NCBI GenBank assembly: GCA_947492375.1 | Contig: CANLMI010000002.1 | Span: 311,529 to 375,528, forward strand | DNA: 64,000 nucleotides | Direction of reading: 5' to 3' | From: an uncultured Kordiimonas sp. | Lineage (GTDB): Bacteria; Pseudomonadota; Alphaproteobacteria; Sphingomonadales; Kordiimonadaceae | Part shown: positions 32,106-40,272 of the stretch, piece by piece | Position numbering within the stretch: the first letter of the stretch is position 1 | Layout of the letters: the number at the start of each line of letters is the position of its first letter | Position numbers and translations under genes: made by a program | Notes under the pieces: model-generated | The model's database searches: none | What the model was told of the DNA's origin: nothing | Seen by the model: only the letters and a program-made list of their open reading frames with translations

Positions 32106-33248
32106 ATGAAAAATCCATTTGAAACCCAAGAACGTCGTGCATTTCAAGAAACGGTTGAACGCTTCATTCAAAATGATGTTGTCCCCTTTGCAAATGAATG
32201 GGACGAAGCAGGAACGTTTCCTTGGTCATTACACGAGAAAGCAGGAAGCATCGGCTTATTTGGGTTCGGTATCGATGAAAAATACGGTGGTATTGGATTT
32301 GATGATGCTTTCATGCGTGCAAGCATGGGGGTCGAGATGGGTCGCAGCGGTATTGGCGGGGCGATGGCCAGTATGGGTTCCCGAAACATCATGACTGGCC
32401 CTATACAAATGCTGGCAAACGACGAAATTAAAGCGGCGGTCTTACCAGAGGTAGTATCAGGCAAAAAGGGCGGTGCACTTGGCATCACGGAACCATCAGG
32501 TGGTTCTGACGTTGCCAATATCAAAACAACAGCGCGCAGAGATGGTAATCATTTCGTTCTTAATGGGCAAAAAACCTTTATCACCGGTGGTTTGAACGCA
32601 TCCCATTTTGTCATTGGGGCACGTACTGGCGGCAATGGAATTGGAGGTATATCTTTGTTTTACATTCCTGCTGACACACCCGGCTTTACAAGGCAATCTG
32701 TCGGCGGAAAAATGGGATGGTGGTGCTCCGATACCGCAAGCTTATTTTTCGATGATGTTCGGATACCGGCAAAAAATATGCTAGGTGAAGAAAACCGTGG
32801 CTTTATCTCCATAATGAATAATTTCAATTATGAACGATTAGGCATGGTGGCACAGTGTGTTGGCATGTCGAGGCTTTGCATAGATGAAAGCATTAAGTGG
32901 GCACAGGAACGTCAAACATTCGGCAAACCCATGATCAAGCATCAAGTTATCCGGCACAAAATAGCCGATATGTCAGCAAAAATAGATGCACTACAAGCGT
33001 TGGTTTATCAAATATGCTGGAATATAGAAGATGGTCATATGCCAGTCGCTGAAATTTCAAAGGCAAAGTTTTTTGGCTCTAAAGTACTGGAGTTTTGTGC
33101 GAGTGAGGCTATGCAAATTCTTGGCGGGGCTGGGTATTTGCGTGGCAGTTCCGTGGAGCGTACTTACCGCGAAGTGAAAGTGATGTCGATTGGCGGCGGC
33201 TCCGAAGAGATCATGCGTGACTTAGCCGTTAAGCAAATGGGGTTATAG
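32106..33248 (+). CDS. Acyl-CoA dehydrogenase, branched-chain (isovaleryl/citronellyl-CoA) type, copy 1
   Basis: FAD enzyme making a 2,3-double bond in an acyl-CoA. The 380-residue protein has the usual three parts; GITEPSGGSDVANIKTTA and FITGG belong to the FAD/substrate region. The base in medium-chain enzymes (Glu in YEG near the C-terminus) is replaced by GGGSEE, whereas Glu243 in NYERLG occupies the isovaleryl-CoA-dehydrogenase-type position. This suits substrates with a methyl branch at C3, as in citronellyl-CoA (AtuD). AAGGA precedes the ATG; 11 bases follow the biotin subunit gene. Confidence 0.9.
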   Translation: MKNPFETQERRAFQETVERFIQNDVVPFANEWDEAGTFPWSLHEKAGSIGLFGFGIDEKYGGIGFDDAFMRASMGVEMGRSGIGGAMASMGSRNIMTGPIQMLANDEIKAAVLPEVVSGKKGGALGITEPSGGSDVANIKTTARRDGNHFVLNGQKTFITGGLNASHFVIGARTGGNGIGGISLFYIPADTPGFTRQSVGGKMGWWCSDTASLFFDDVRIPAKNMLGEENRGFISIMNNFNYERLGMVAQCVGMSRLCIDESIKWAQERQTFGKPMIKHQVIRHKIADMSAKIDALQALVYQICWNIEDGHMPVAEISKAKFFGSKVLEFCASEAMQILGGAGYLRGSSVERTYREVKVMSIGGGSEEIMRDLAVKQMGL

Positions 33249-33249
33249 A

Positions 33250-34050
33250 ATGTTGTTAACCGTAGACTTGAAAGAAGAGCAGCGGGCGCTTTATGATCTT
33301 TTAAAGGACCAGGAAGAAACCTTCTGGCAAACGCCGTCGCAATTTAAGGGCTGGACTGTATGGGATATTATCGCCCACTTGCATTATTCTGACCATATGG
33401 CCCTGACAGCTGCCACAAGCGATGAGGCGTTTCACAAACTTCAATCAGAGCTTTCCCCCGTATTCAAGGGCAAAAAGTCACTTAAAGACTATGCCAATGA
33501 ATGGGTAGGCAAAATATCAGGTGCCGCATTATTAGAGCGCTGGAAAGTCATGTTTGATGAAATGTGCACTCGTTTTGACAATGCACCAGACGGTCAGCGT
33601 TACAAATGGTTTGGCCCTGATATGGGAGTACGTATGTTCGTAACAGCCCGTCAAATGGAAATATGGGCGCACGGGCAGGCAATATACGATCTATTAGGGT
33701 TAGAGCGAGAGAATAGCGATCGCCTTAAAAGTATTGTTGTTATTGGCGTTAAAACATGTGGGTTCAACTTTACACTGCACGATGAAAGCCCACCTGAAAC
33801 AGTGCCTTTCGTAACCCTAACATCGCCAGAAGGAAACCAGTGGTCTTTCGGTGATGAAGATATGAACGAACGGATAGAGGGCCAAGCCAGCGAGTTTGCA
33901 CAAGTAGTGACCCAAACCAGAAACATCAAAGACACAAACCTTAAGGTAATAGGAGCAATAGCGAACAAATGGATGGCTATCGCACAGTGCTTTGCAGGTG
34001 GGGCAGAAACACCCCCTGCTCCCGGCATTCGCCGTAAAATGATAAATTAG
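33250..34050 (+). CDS. TIGR03084-type putative metal-binding protein (DinB/maleylpyruvate isomerase-like fold)
   Basis: A 266-residue protein of unknown function. The N-terminal half looks like the DinB/mycothiol-isomerase four-helix fold: WTVWDIIAHLHYSDHM gives His43, His45 and His49, and MEIWAHGQAIYDLLG gives His141, a likely metal site. The C-terminal part resembles a small sterol-carrier-like domain. I recall the family as TIGR03084, often beside acyl-CoA dehydrogenase genes. It starts one base after the first dehydrogenase and is followed by the second, so a role in the same acyl-CoA route is likely; reaction unknown. Pseudomonas atu loci, as I recall them, lack it. Confidence 0.75.
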   Translation: MLLTVDLKEEQRALYDLLKDQEETFWQTPSQFKGWTVWDIIAHLHYSDHMALTAATSDEAFHKLQSELSPVFKGKKSLKDYANEWVGKISGAALLERWKVMFDEMCTRFDNAPDGQRYKWFGPDMGVRMFVTARQMEIWAHGQAIYDLLGLERENSDRLKSIVVIGVKTCGFNFTLHDESPPETVPFVTLTSPEGNQWSFGDEDMNERIEGQASEFAQVVTQTRNIKDTNLKVIGAIANKWMAIAQCFAGGAETPPAPGIRRKMIN

Positions 34051-34068
34051 GCAAGGACATAGACCAAG

Positions 34069-35217
34069 ATGATTTTCAACGAGCAACATAACGAAATTCG
34101 TAGAACAGTCGCAAAATTTGTCGAAAATGAAATCAACCCGAACGTAGACGAATGGGAAAATGCTGGTATTTTTCCAGCGCACGAGCTTTTCAAGAAAATG
34201 GGTAATCTTGGCTTGTTGGGTATTTCAAAGCCCGAAGCCTATGGCGGGCTAGGCCTTGATTATTCCTATGAGATGGTATTTGCTGAAGAACTGGGTGCTG
34301 TCAGGTGTGGCAGTATTCCAATGGCGATCGGTGTTCAAACCAATATGGCGACCCCCGCGCTCGCTGTATTCGGGAATGACGATATAAAAGAAGAGTTCCT
34401 GAAACCCGCCATCGCTGGTGATATGGTGTGTTCAATTGCAGTCAGTGAACCACATGCAGGGTCGGATGTTGCAGCCATAAAAACCAACGCAGTATCCGAC
34501 GGTGACGACTATATTATCAACGGCACAAAAATGTGGATCACCAACTCAACACAAGCCGATTTCCTGTGCGTACTCGCAAACACTGATGACGGTAACAAAC
34601 ACACAAATAAGTCGTTAATTATTATCCCTACCAAAACGCCGGGTGTTTCATTCTCAGAACGCTTGAATAAACTGGGCATGCGCTCCAGCGATACAGCGCA
34701 AATATTTTTCGATGATGTCCGTGTGCCCAAGCGTTACAGGATCGGCGATGAAGGGGCTGGTTTCAGAATGCAAATGATCCAGTTTCAGGAAGAGCGTCTA
34801 TATGCTGCGATGAGCTGTATTAAAGGGTTCGAGCTTTGCATCAATGAAACCATAGAATACACACGCGAGAGAAAAATATTTGGTGATAGTGTCCTTGACA
34901 ACCAAGTGGTTCAATATCGTCTTGCGGAACTGCAGACCGAAATCGAATGTTTACGTGCTTTGATGTATCAGGCGACCGAAGATTACGTAAATGGTATCGA
35001 CGTCACCAAGTTTGCAACAATGGCCAAACTTAAAGCCGGTAGGCTCGCACGCGAAGTTACTGATAGTTGCCTGCAATATTGGGGCGGCCAAGGCTTTATG
35101 TGGGACAATGTCGTTTCACGAAGTTACCGCGATTCGCGCTTGACCTCAATTGGCGGCGGAAGTGATGAAACTATGCTACGTGTTCTCGCTGGCATGATGG
35201 GCCTATCGAAACGATAA
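34069..35217 (+). CDS. Acyl-CoA dehydrogenase, branched-chain type, copy 2
   Basis: A 382-residue FAD dehydrogenase, clearly different from copy 1. It has SEPHAGSDVAAIKTNA, MWITNS and RSSDTAQIFFDDVRVP. Glu242 in QEERLYAA is in the isovaleryl-type position, and the C-terminus reads SIGGGSDETM with no medium-chain catalytic Glu. One copy may act on citronellyl-CoA and the other on a chain-shortened or different branched product. AAGGA lies upstream but about 11 bases away. Sits between the TIGR03084 gene and atuA. Confidence 0.9.
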   Translation: MIFNEQHNEIRRTVAKFVENEINPNVDEWENAGIFPAHELFKKMGNLGLLGISKPEAYGGLGLDYSYEMVFAEELGAVRCGSIPMAIGVQTNMATPALAVFGNDDIKEEFLKPAIAGDMVCSIAVSEPHAGSDVAAIKTNAVSDGDDYIINGTKMWITNSTQADFLCVLANTDDGNKHTNKSLIIIPTKTPGVSFSERLNKLGMRSSDTAQIFFDDVRVPKRYRIGDEGAGFRMQMIQFQEERLYAAMSCIKGFELCINETIEYTRERKIFGDSVLDNQVVQYRLAELQTEIECLRALMYQATEDYVNGIDVTKFATMAKLKAGRLAREVTDSCLQYWGGQGFMWDNVVSRSYRDSRLTSIGGGSDETMLRVLAGMMGLSKR

Positions 35218-35245
35218 GACTATATTTACGTCGGAGTGCGTAGTG

Positions 35246-37051
35246 ATGAGCAATAAAAAAACAATAAAAATCGGCGGAGCAAGTGGTTATTGGGGCGAAA
35301 GCGCTATGTCCACCCCCCAGCTTCTCGAAGTCGAAGGTCTGGACTATATTGTCTATGATTATCTCGCCGAAATCACGATGTCGATTATGGCCCGTGCCCG
35401 CGCCAATGACCCCAACAAAGGATATGCAACTGATTTCGTTACTGCGGTATTAAAACCCAATTTAAACAACATCGCCAAGAAAGGCATTAAAATATTATCG
35501 AATGCTGGCGGTGTTAACCCCGATGCATGTGGCAAAGCCGTTCGAAAACTGATCGATGAATTGGGACTAGACCTAAAGGTTGCTGTTATCCTAGGCGATG
35601 ACTTAATGCCCAAGCTGGATGCTATAGCATCCCAAGCACCTGATGAAATGTTCAAGGGCACAAAATTCCCATCGGTGGCAACGGTTGCGAGTGTGAATGC
35701 ATATTTAGGCGCAGGGCCAATTATAGAGGCCCTAGAAGCTGGTGCAGACATTGTTATTACAGGAAGATGCGCAGATAGCGCCCTTACGCTTGCAGCATGC
35801 CAATATGAATTTAGGTGGAAAAACAGCGAATACGACCTATTAGCCGCAGGTAGCTTAGCTGGACATTTACTTGAATGTGGGCCGCAGGCAACTGGCGGAA
35901 ACTTTACCGACTGGCATTTGGTCGCAAACACAATTCATAATATCGGATATCCACTAGCCGAAGTTGATGAAACGGGTTTCATCACCATAACAAAACCGGA
36001 TAATACAGGCGGGCTCGTTTCTGTTGGCAGCGTAAGCGAACAGCTAGTTTACGAAATAGAAGACCCACAAAATTATTTATTGCCAGACGTTATTTGTGAT
36101 TTCGCTAGCGTAACAATTCATCAAACTGATACAGATAGAGTTCGTGTATCTGGCGCAAAAGGTCGCGCACCAACGGGTTTATACAAAGTTTCCACAACCT
36201 ATATGGACGGCTTTAAATGTGGAACCCTGATTACATTCGTAGGTTTTGATGCCGCAAAAAAAGCTAAAACGCTCGGCGATGCGGTATTGAAGCGTGCCAA
36301 CATGAAGTTAAGAGCGAGTAATGCTGGCGATTACACTGAAACATCAATTGAACTGATTGGCGATGACAGCCAGTTTGGTGGAAGTGATCTCCAGTCAAAG
36401 GAAGTGACCTTAAAAATTGCGGCAAGACACCCGAAAGCCGAAGCCCTTGGTCTACTTCTCAAGGAAATAGCCGGTATAGGGCTTGCAACACCTGCTGGAT
36501 TAACTGCTTTTAACGCCGGACGGCCCAAACCTACACCAATGGTTCGACTGTTTTCCTTTCTAATTCCGCAAGAAGATTTAAATGTTCAAATTCAACTTGA
36601 TGAAAACCTTATCGATACCGCGAAGACAATCCAGAAAGGCCGAGCAGTAGACACCTTCAGACCAAACTCGCCTGAAATTGCTGATATCGCAAATAGCATC
36701 AAGGTACCTTTAATCAACCTCGCATGGGCGAGAAGCGGCGATAAAGGCGACCGTGCAAATATTGGTATCATCGCACGCAGAGCAGACTATATACCTTACA
36801 TTTGGGGGGCTTTAACTGAACAATCGGTACAGCAACATTTCGCACATTTTAACCCAAGCAGCGTAGAGCGCTTTTTTCTCCCAGGTATGAATGCAATAAA
36901 TTTTGTTTTGCATGATGTCCTCGGCGGCGGCGGTATCGCAAGTTTGCGTGCTGATCCACAGGGCAAAGCATATGGCCAAATACTTCTGCATCATATGATA
37001 GAGATACCTGCGGAATTAGCGCATAAACTTGAACAAGAAAGACAAATATGA
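35246..37051 (+). CDS. atuA: AtuA-like protein (acyclic terpene utilisation family, DUF1446)
   Basis: A roughly 601-residue protein of the AtuA family. The N-terminal ~450 residues form the DUF1446 region (KIGGASGYWGES, ILSNAGGVNPDACG, ADIVITGRCADSALTL). A separate C-terminal domain of about 100 residues begins near VPLINLAWARSGDKGDRANIG. Biochemical function is not established as far as I know; genetically it marks geranyl/citronellyl-type pathways. GGAG lies 9 bases before the ATG at 35246; a GTG at 35243 is an alternative. Its stop overlaps the next ATG (ATGA). Confidence 0.88.
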   Translation: MSNKKTIKIGGASGYWGESAMSTPQLLEVEGLDYIVYDYLAEITMSIMARARANDPNKGYATDFVTAVLKPNLNNIAKKGIKILSNAGGVNPDACGKAVRKLIDELGLDLKVAVILGDDLMPKLDAIASQAPDEMFKGTKFPSVATVASVNAYLGAGPIIEALEAGADIVITGRCADSALTLAACQYEFRWKNSEYDLLAAGSLAGHLLECGPQATGGNFTDWHLVANTIHNIGYPLAEVDETGFITITKPDNTGGLVSVGSVSEQLVYEIEDPQNYLLPDVICDFASVTIHQTDTDRVRVSGAKGRAPTGLYKVSTTYMDGFKCGTLITFVGFDAAKKAKTLGDAVLKRANMKLRASNAGDYTETSIELIGDDSQFGGSDLQSKEVTLKIAARHPKAEALGLLLKEIAGIGLATPAGLTAFNAGRPKPTPMVRLFSFLIPQEDLNVQIQLDENLIDTAKTIQKGRAVDTFRPNSPEIADIANSIKVPLINLAWARSGDKGDRANIGIIARRADYIPYIWGALTEQSVQQHFAHFNPSSVERFFLPGMNAINFVLHDVLGGGGIASLRADPQGKAYGQILLHHMIEIPAELAHKLEQERQI

Positions 37052-37860
37052 TGACTGTCTTACCCCATACGAAAGCGATAACAGCCGACTTGAACAATGG
37101 TTGGTTACAAATACGCTTCAACACACTGGAAAACAGAAACGCTCTGTCAGATATAATGGTTACTGATATTACGAACGTGTTGAATGCGGTGAAAGATGAT
37201 CGCAATGTCAGGGGAATCAGTTTTCGAGGAAATGGCGGTATTTTCTGTGCTGGTGGTGACCTAAAGGGGTTTCGCTCGGTTTGTGAACAAGGCGCAGAAG
37301 GCAAAACTTCGGCTGAGACGCTTAGTGCAACCGCTGGTGAATTTTTCGCCCTTATCGCAAACACGCCTCAAATCACCGTTGCCCTAATCGAAGGTGCCGC
37401 GATGGCTGGTGGATTTGGTATCGCCTGTTGCTGCGACATCATCGCCTCAACGTCTGATGCCAAGTTTGCTCTCACTGAAACCCGTATTGGTATTACACCA
37501 GCGCAAATTGCTCCTTATGTACTGGCACGACTTGGTCTGACAGTCGGCAAACGCATGATGCTTTTGGGGTCACGTTTTGACGGCGAAAAGGCAAAAGAAC
37601 TTGGCCTTGTTGATTATCTTGCTAGCTTACCAGAAGATTTAGCCGGGATAGAAAGCCAGATAAAATCAGAAGCACTCACCTGTGCCCCCAATGCTATTGC
37701 TGTGACTAAAGATATTGTTCGCAAGGTCCAGTCCGGCCTTCCAGCAGAGGCTTTTATCACGGAAGCAGCTGACGCATTCGCAACCGCCCTTGTAAGCACA
37801 GAGGGACGAGAAGGTATTGCGTCTTTTCTTGAAAAACGCAAACCAGATTGGTCACAGTAA
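37048..37860 (+). CDS. Enoyl-CoA hydratase/isomerase family protein (AtuE-like)
   Basis: Crotonase-fold protein, 270 residues. The oxyanion hole region is seen in GIFCAGGDLKGF and AAMAGGFGIACCCDI; ALTETRIGITPAQIAPYVL places the usual Glu in the active site. In the atu pathway this step hydrates the glutaconyl-CoA-type product of the carboxylase (isohexenylglutaconyl-CoA). Coupled to atuA by a four-base overlap. No HMG-CoA-lyase-like gene follows, so the final cleavage must be encoded elsewhere. Confidence 0.87.
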   Translation: MMTVLPHTKAITADLNNGWLQIRFNTLENRNALSDIMVTDITNVLNAVKDDRNVRGISFRGNGGIFCAGGDLKGFRSVCEQGAEGKTSAETLSATAGEFFALIANTPQITVALIEGAAMAGGFGIACCCDIIASTSDAKFALTETRIGITPAQIAPYVLARLGLTVGKRMMLLGSRFDGEKAKELGLVDYLASLPEDLAGIESQIKSEALTCAPNAIAVTKDIVRKVQSGLPAEAFITEAADAFATALVSTEGREGIASFLEKRKPDWSQ

Positions 37861-37910
37861 AATCACTGTTCTTGCTTGAGTAAAAAATACAATATGCCTA
37901 CATATACGGT

Positions 37911-38906
37911 ATGAAACCGATCATAAGAGCATTCAACGTCACTCAAGAAACATGGCAATTAAAAAAGCCTTTTATCATTGCCCGTGGTTCAAGAACTGCA
38001 ACTAAAACTATAACTGTACATATTACAGAAAATGGCTTCACAGGAAGAGGGGAAGCTGTTGCTTCGCCTCGTTATGGTGAAACGGACGAGTTAGTTCTCA
38101 AGGAACTACAACATGTTTCTCATGCAATCGAGCAAGGTATTTGCCGGGAGGAACTGCACTCTCTTCTACCGGCGAGTTCCGCCCGAAACGCAATTGACAA
38201 CGCATTGTGGGACCTGGAGGCTAAACTCTCAAAAATTGATATCGGCATCAGCTCTAAACTTGGATGGCCGACATCTGTTTCAACAGTCCAAACCGTCAGT
38301 ATTTTAACACCGCACGAAATGCACAAAGAAGCAAAACTCCTTGAAAAATTCCCTGTCATTAAAGTCAAACTCAATGCCCAACACATAATTGAGCGTGTTC
38401 AAGCTGTTCATCAAGGCGCACCTGAGGCAAAAATTATCATAGACGCAAATGAAAGCTGGGATATTAACATTTTAAATAGCGTTAGTGATCAACTAGAAAA
38501 GTACGGTGTTGTCATGATTGAACAGCCTTTAAAAGCTGGTGATGACGCACACCTTATTGATTATACAGGATTATTACCAATTTTCGCCGATGAAAGCTGC
38601 CATACAGTCAAGGACTTACCTACATTAAAAGGCCTTTATAAGGGTATTAATATAAAACTAGACAAAACAGGTGGCTTAACCGAAGGCCTAAAACTATTCA
38701 AAGCTGCCCAAGATATGAAGTTTGATATCATGGTAGGATGTATGCTGGGGACTTCACTTGGTATGGCGCCTGCTTTATTCATAGCACAGCATGCCAAGTA
38801 TGTAGATGTAGATGCACCCGCCCTGCTTGCGGCAGACCATAACTTCGGTCTCACGATCCAAAACGGCCTTGTTTCTGAGCTCGATCAACGACTATGGGGT
38901 GCTTAA
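37911..38906 (+). CDS. Dipeptide epimerase (enolase superfamily)
   Basis: A 331-residue muconate-lactonizing-subgroup enzyme that likely epimerises L-Ala-D/L-Glu or a similar dipeptide from peptidoglycan recycling. Landmarks are KVKLN (the KxK base pair), IIDANESW, MIEQPL and FADES (metal ligands), and KLDKTGGL (second lysine). DVDAPALL near the C-terminus is the DxD motif of dipeptide epimerases. It begins 50 bases after the hydratase gene with a weak ribosome site, so co-transcription is possible but the function is unrelated to the Atu-like operon. Confidence 0.87.
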   Translation: MKPIIRAFNVTQETWQLKKPFIIARGSRTATKTITVHITENGFTGRGEAVASPRYGETDELVLKELQHVSHAIEQGICREELHSLLPASSARNAIDNALWDLEAKLSKIDIGISSKLGWPTSVSTVQTVSILTPHEMHKEAKLLEKFPVIKVKLNAQHIIERVQAVHQGAPEAKIIIDANESWDINILNSVSDQLEKYGVVMIEQPLKAGDDAHLIDYTGLLPIFADESCHTVKDLPTLKGLYKGINIKLDKTGGLTEGLKLFKAAQDMKFDIMVGCMLGTSLGMAPALFIAQHAKYVDVDAPALLAADHNFGLTIQNGLVSELDQRLWGA

Positions 38907-38970
38907 CTACTTATACTCGCTAGTTATATTAGTTTCCCAATTATATTTTCAGCATTATCATTTTATGTCT

Positions 38971-39957
38971 TCAATTTATGTCTTCAATCTTGCGAGTGTT
39001 ATCCAAGGCCTGTAAAAAAGCCACGATATCATCTGTTTGTTCCTGCGTGAATTTGATACCCAATTGGTGCCACCCTGTATCCGAAACAGCCTGCGCCAAA
39101 CCATCAACCGCACCATCGTGAAAATAAGGGGCGGTTTGCGCTACATTTCTGAGTGTTGGCACTTTAAACAGGTAATTATGCCGCCGTTTACCCGTAACCC
39201 CTGCTCTACCTTTGTCTTGTTTATTTGGATATGGGTTGACCAAGCCCATTTTCATAAACAATTCCCCTCCCATTAATGGCCCATTATGGCATCCATTACA
39301 GCCGCTTGTAATAAAGGTATATAGCCCTCTTTTTTCCTGTTCATTAAGGGCATTATCATCCCCTGCCAAAAATTCGTCAAAACGATCATGCGTAACCAAT
39401 GTTCGCTGAAACGCAGCAAGAGCTTCGACAAGATTATCAAATGACATTGGGTTAACAGCCTCAGGAAACGCAGCCTTAAATTCAGCATGATAACGTACCG
39501 ATTCTGATAATCGTTTCAAAACTTCCTCTTCAGAAGGCATCGCCATTTCATGCTTGGCCATGATCGGGCTCTTTGCCTGCTCCTTCAAGGTGGCCGCACG
39601 CCCATCCCAGAATTGTGCGAACTGAAACCCGGCATTCCAGACGGTTAAACTATTTCTAGTCCCGGCAAGCCCTAACGCACCTACTGAAACAGGTAAATTA
39701 TCAGTGCCTGAACCACCATTTCGAAGTTCATGGCAACTGTTACATGACTGCGAACGGTTCACTGACAACATATTTTCAAAAAACAATGATTTGCCAAGTG
39801 CTATTCTCTCAGCGGTATCATTATCACTGTCAGGCATCTTTTCTGGCAGTTGTCCAAATACAGAAGAGGCCAAATTACGCAGATCCTCTTGCGCACTTAC
39901 AGGACTAACCAAGCTAAAAACCAAAAGACACACCATCAAAAGTCTAGTCATATCCAC
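38971..39957 (-). CDS. Di-haem cytochrome c peroxidase (MauG/CcpA family), periplasmic
   Basis: Reduces hydrogen peroxide with electrons from small cytochromes. A signal peptide (LLMVCLLVFSLVSPVSAQ) leads to a 305-residue mature protein with two c-type haem sites: CNSCH (Cys72, Cys75, His76) and CNGCH (Cys220, Cys223, His224). LFFENMLSVNRSQSCNSCH, DGRAATLKEQA and TLRNVAQTAPYFHDG are CCP/MauG family blocks. Two ATGs (residues 1 and 3) are possible starts. It is divergent from the secreted catalase-peroxidase. A 13-base tandem direct repeat spans its stop codon (38962-38987). Confidence 0.92.
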   Translation of the reverse strand: MDMTRLLMVCLLVFSLVSPVSAQEDLRNLASSVFGQLPEKMPDSDNDTAERIALGKSLFFENMLSVNRSQSCNSCHELRNGGSGTDNLPVSVGALGLAGTRNSLTVWNAGFQFAQFWDGRAATLKEQAKSPIMAKHEMAMPSEEEVLKRLSESVRYHAEFKAAFPEAVNPMSFDNLVEALAAFQRTLVTHDRFDEFLAGDDNALNEQEKRGLYTFITSGCNGCHNGPLMGGELFMKMGLVNPYPNKQDKGRAGVTGKRRHNYLFKVPTLRNVAQTAPYFHDGAVDGLAQAVSDTGWHQLGIKFTQEQTDDIVAFLQALDNTRKIEDIN

Positions 39958-40272
39958 TATCCTGCAAACTTATCCATTATAACATCAATCTTCATCAATG
40001 TTTTATCTGTTCAAAGAAATACAATACTGCATGTTCTCTTACCTGTAATCATTGATTTGATATCATCAAAAACATGGTGAACTTATTTTCTAAATTCATT
40101 GTTTAACCGAATAATAAATCAATTAGTAATTCACTTAATCGATTTAAAAAAATTGATAATTCAATTGTAAAAAACTTTGAATTCAAGGGATAAAATAACC
40201 GCGTTTATAAAAATTGATGCAACAGTAAACTAATCAATATGTTTATACATTCGATCTTGATGGAGATTATCG
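39958..40272. promoter_or_regulatory. Divergent promoter region of the two peroxidase genes
   Basis: 315 very AT-rich bases without a gene. It should carry promoters for both peroxide-scavenging genes. I looked for an OxyR-type ATAG-N7-CTAT pattern and found none convincing. The right end supplies GGAG 7 bases before the catalase-peroxidase ATG. Confidence 0.4.

Noticed and set aside
38962-38987. Tandem 13-base direct repeat across the stop of the di-haem peroxidase gene
   Set aside because: Too short and at a gene end; likely a small slippage event without function.
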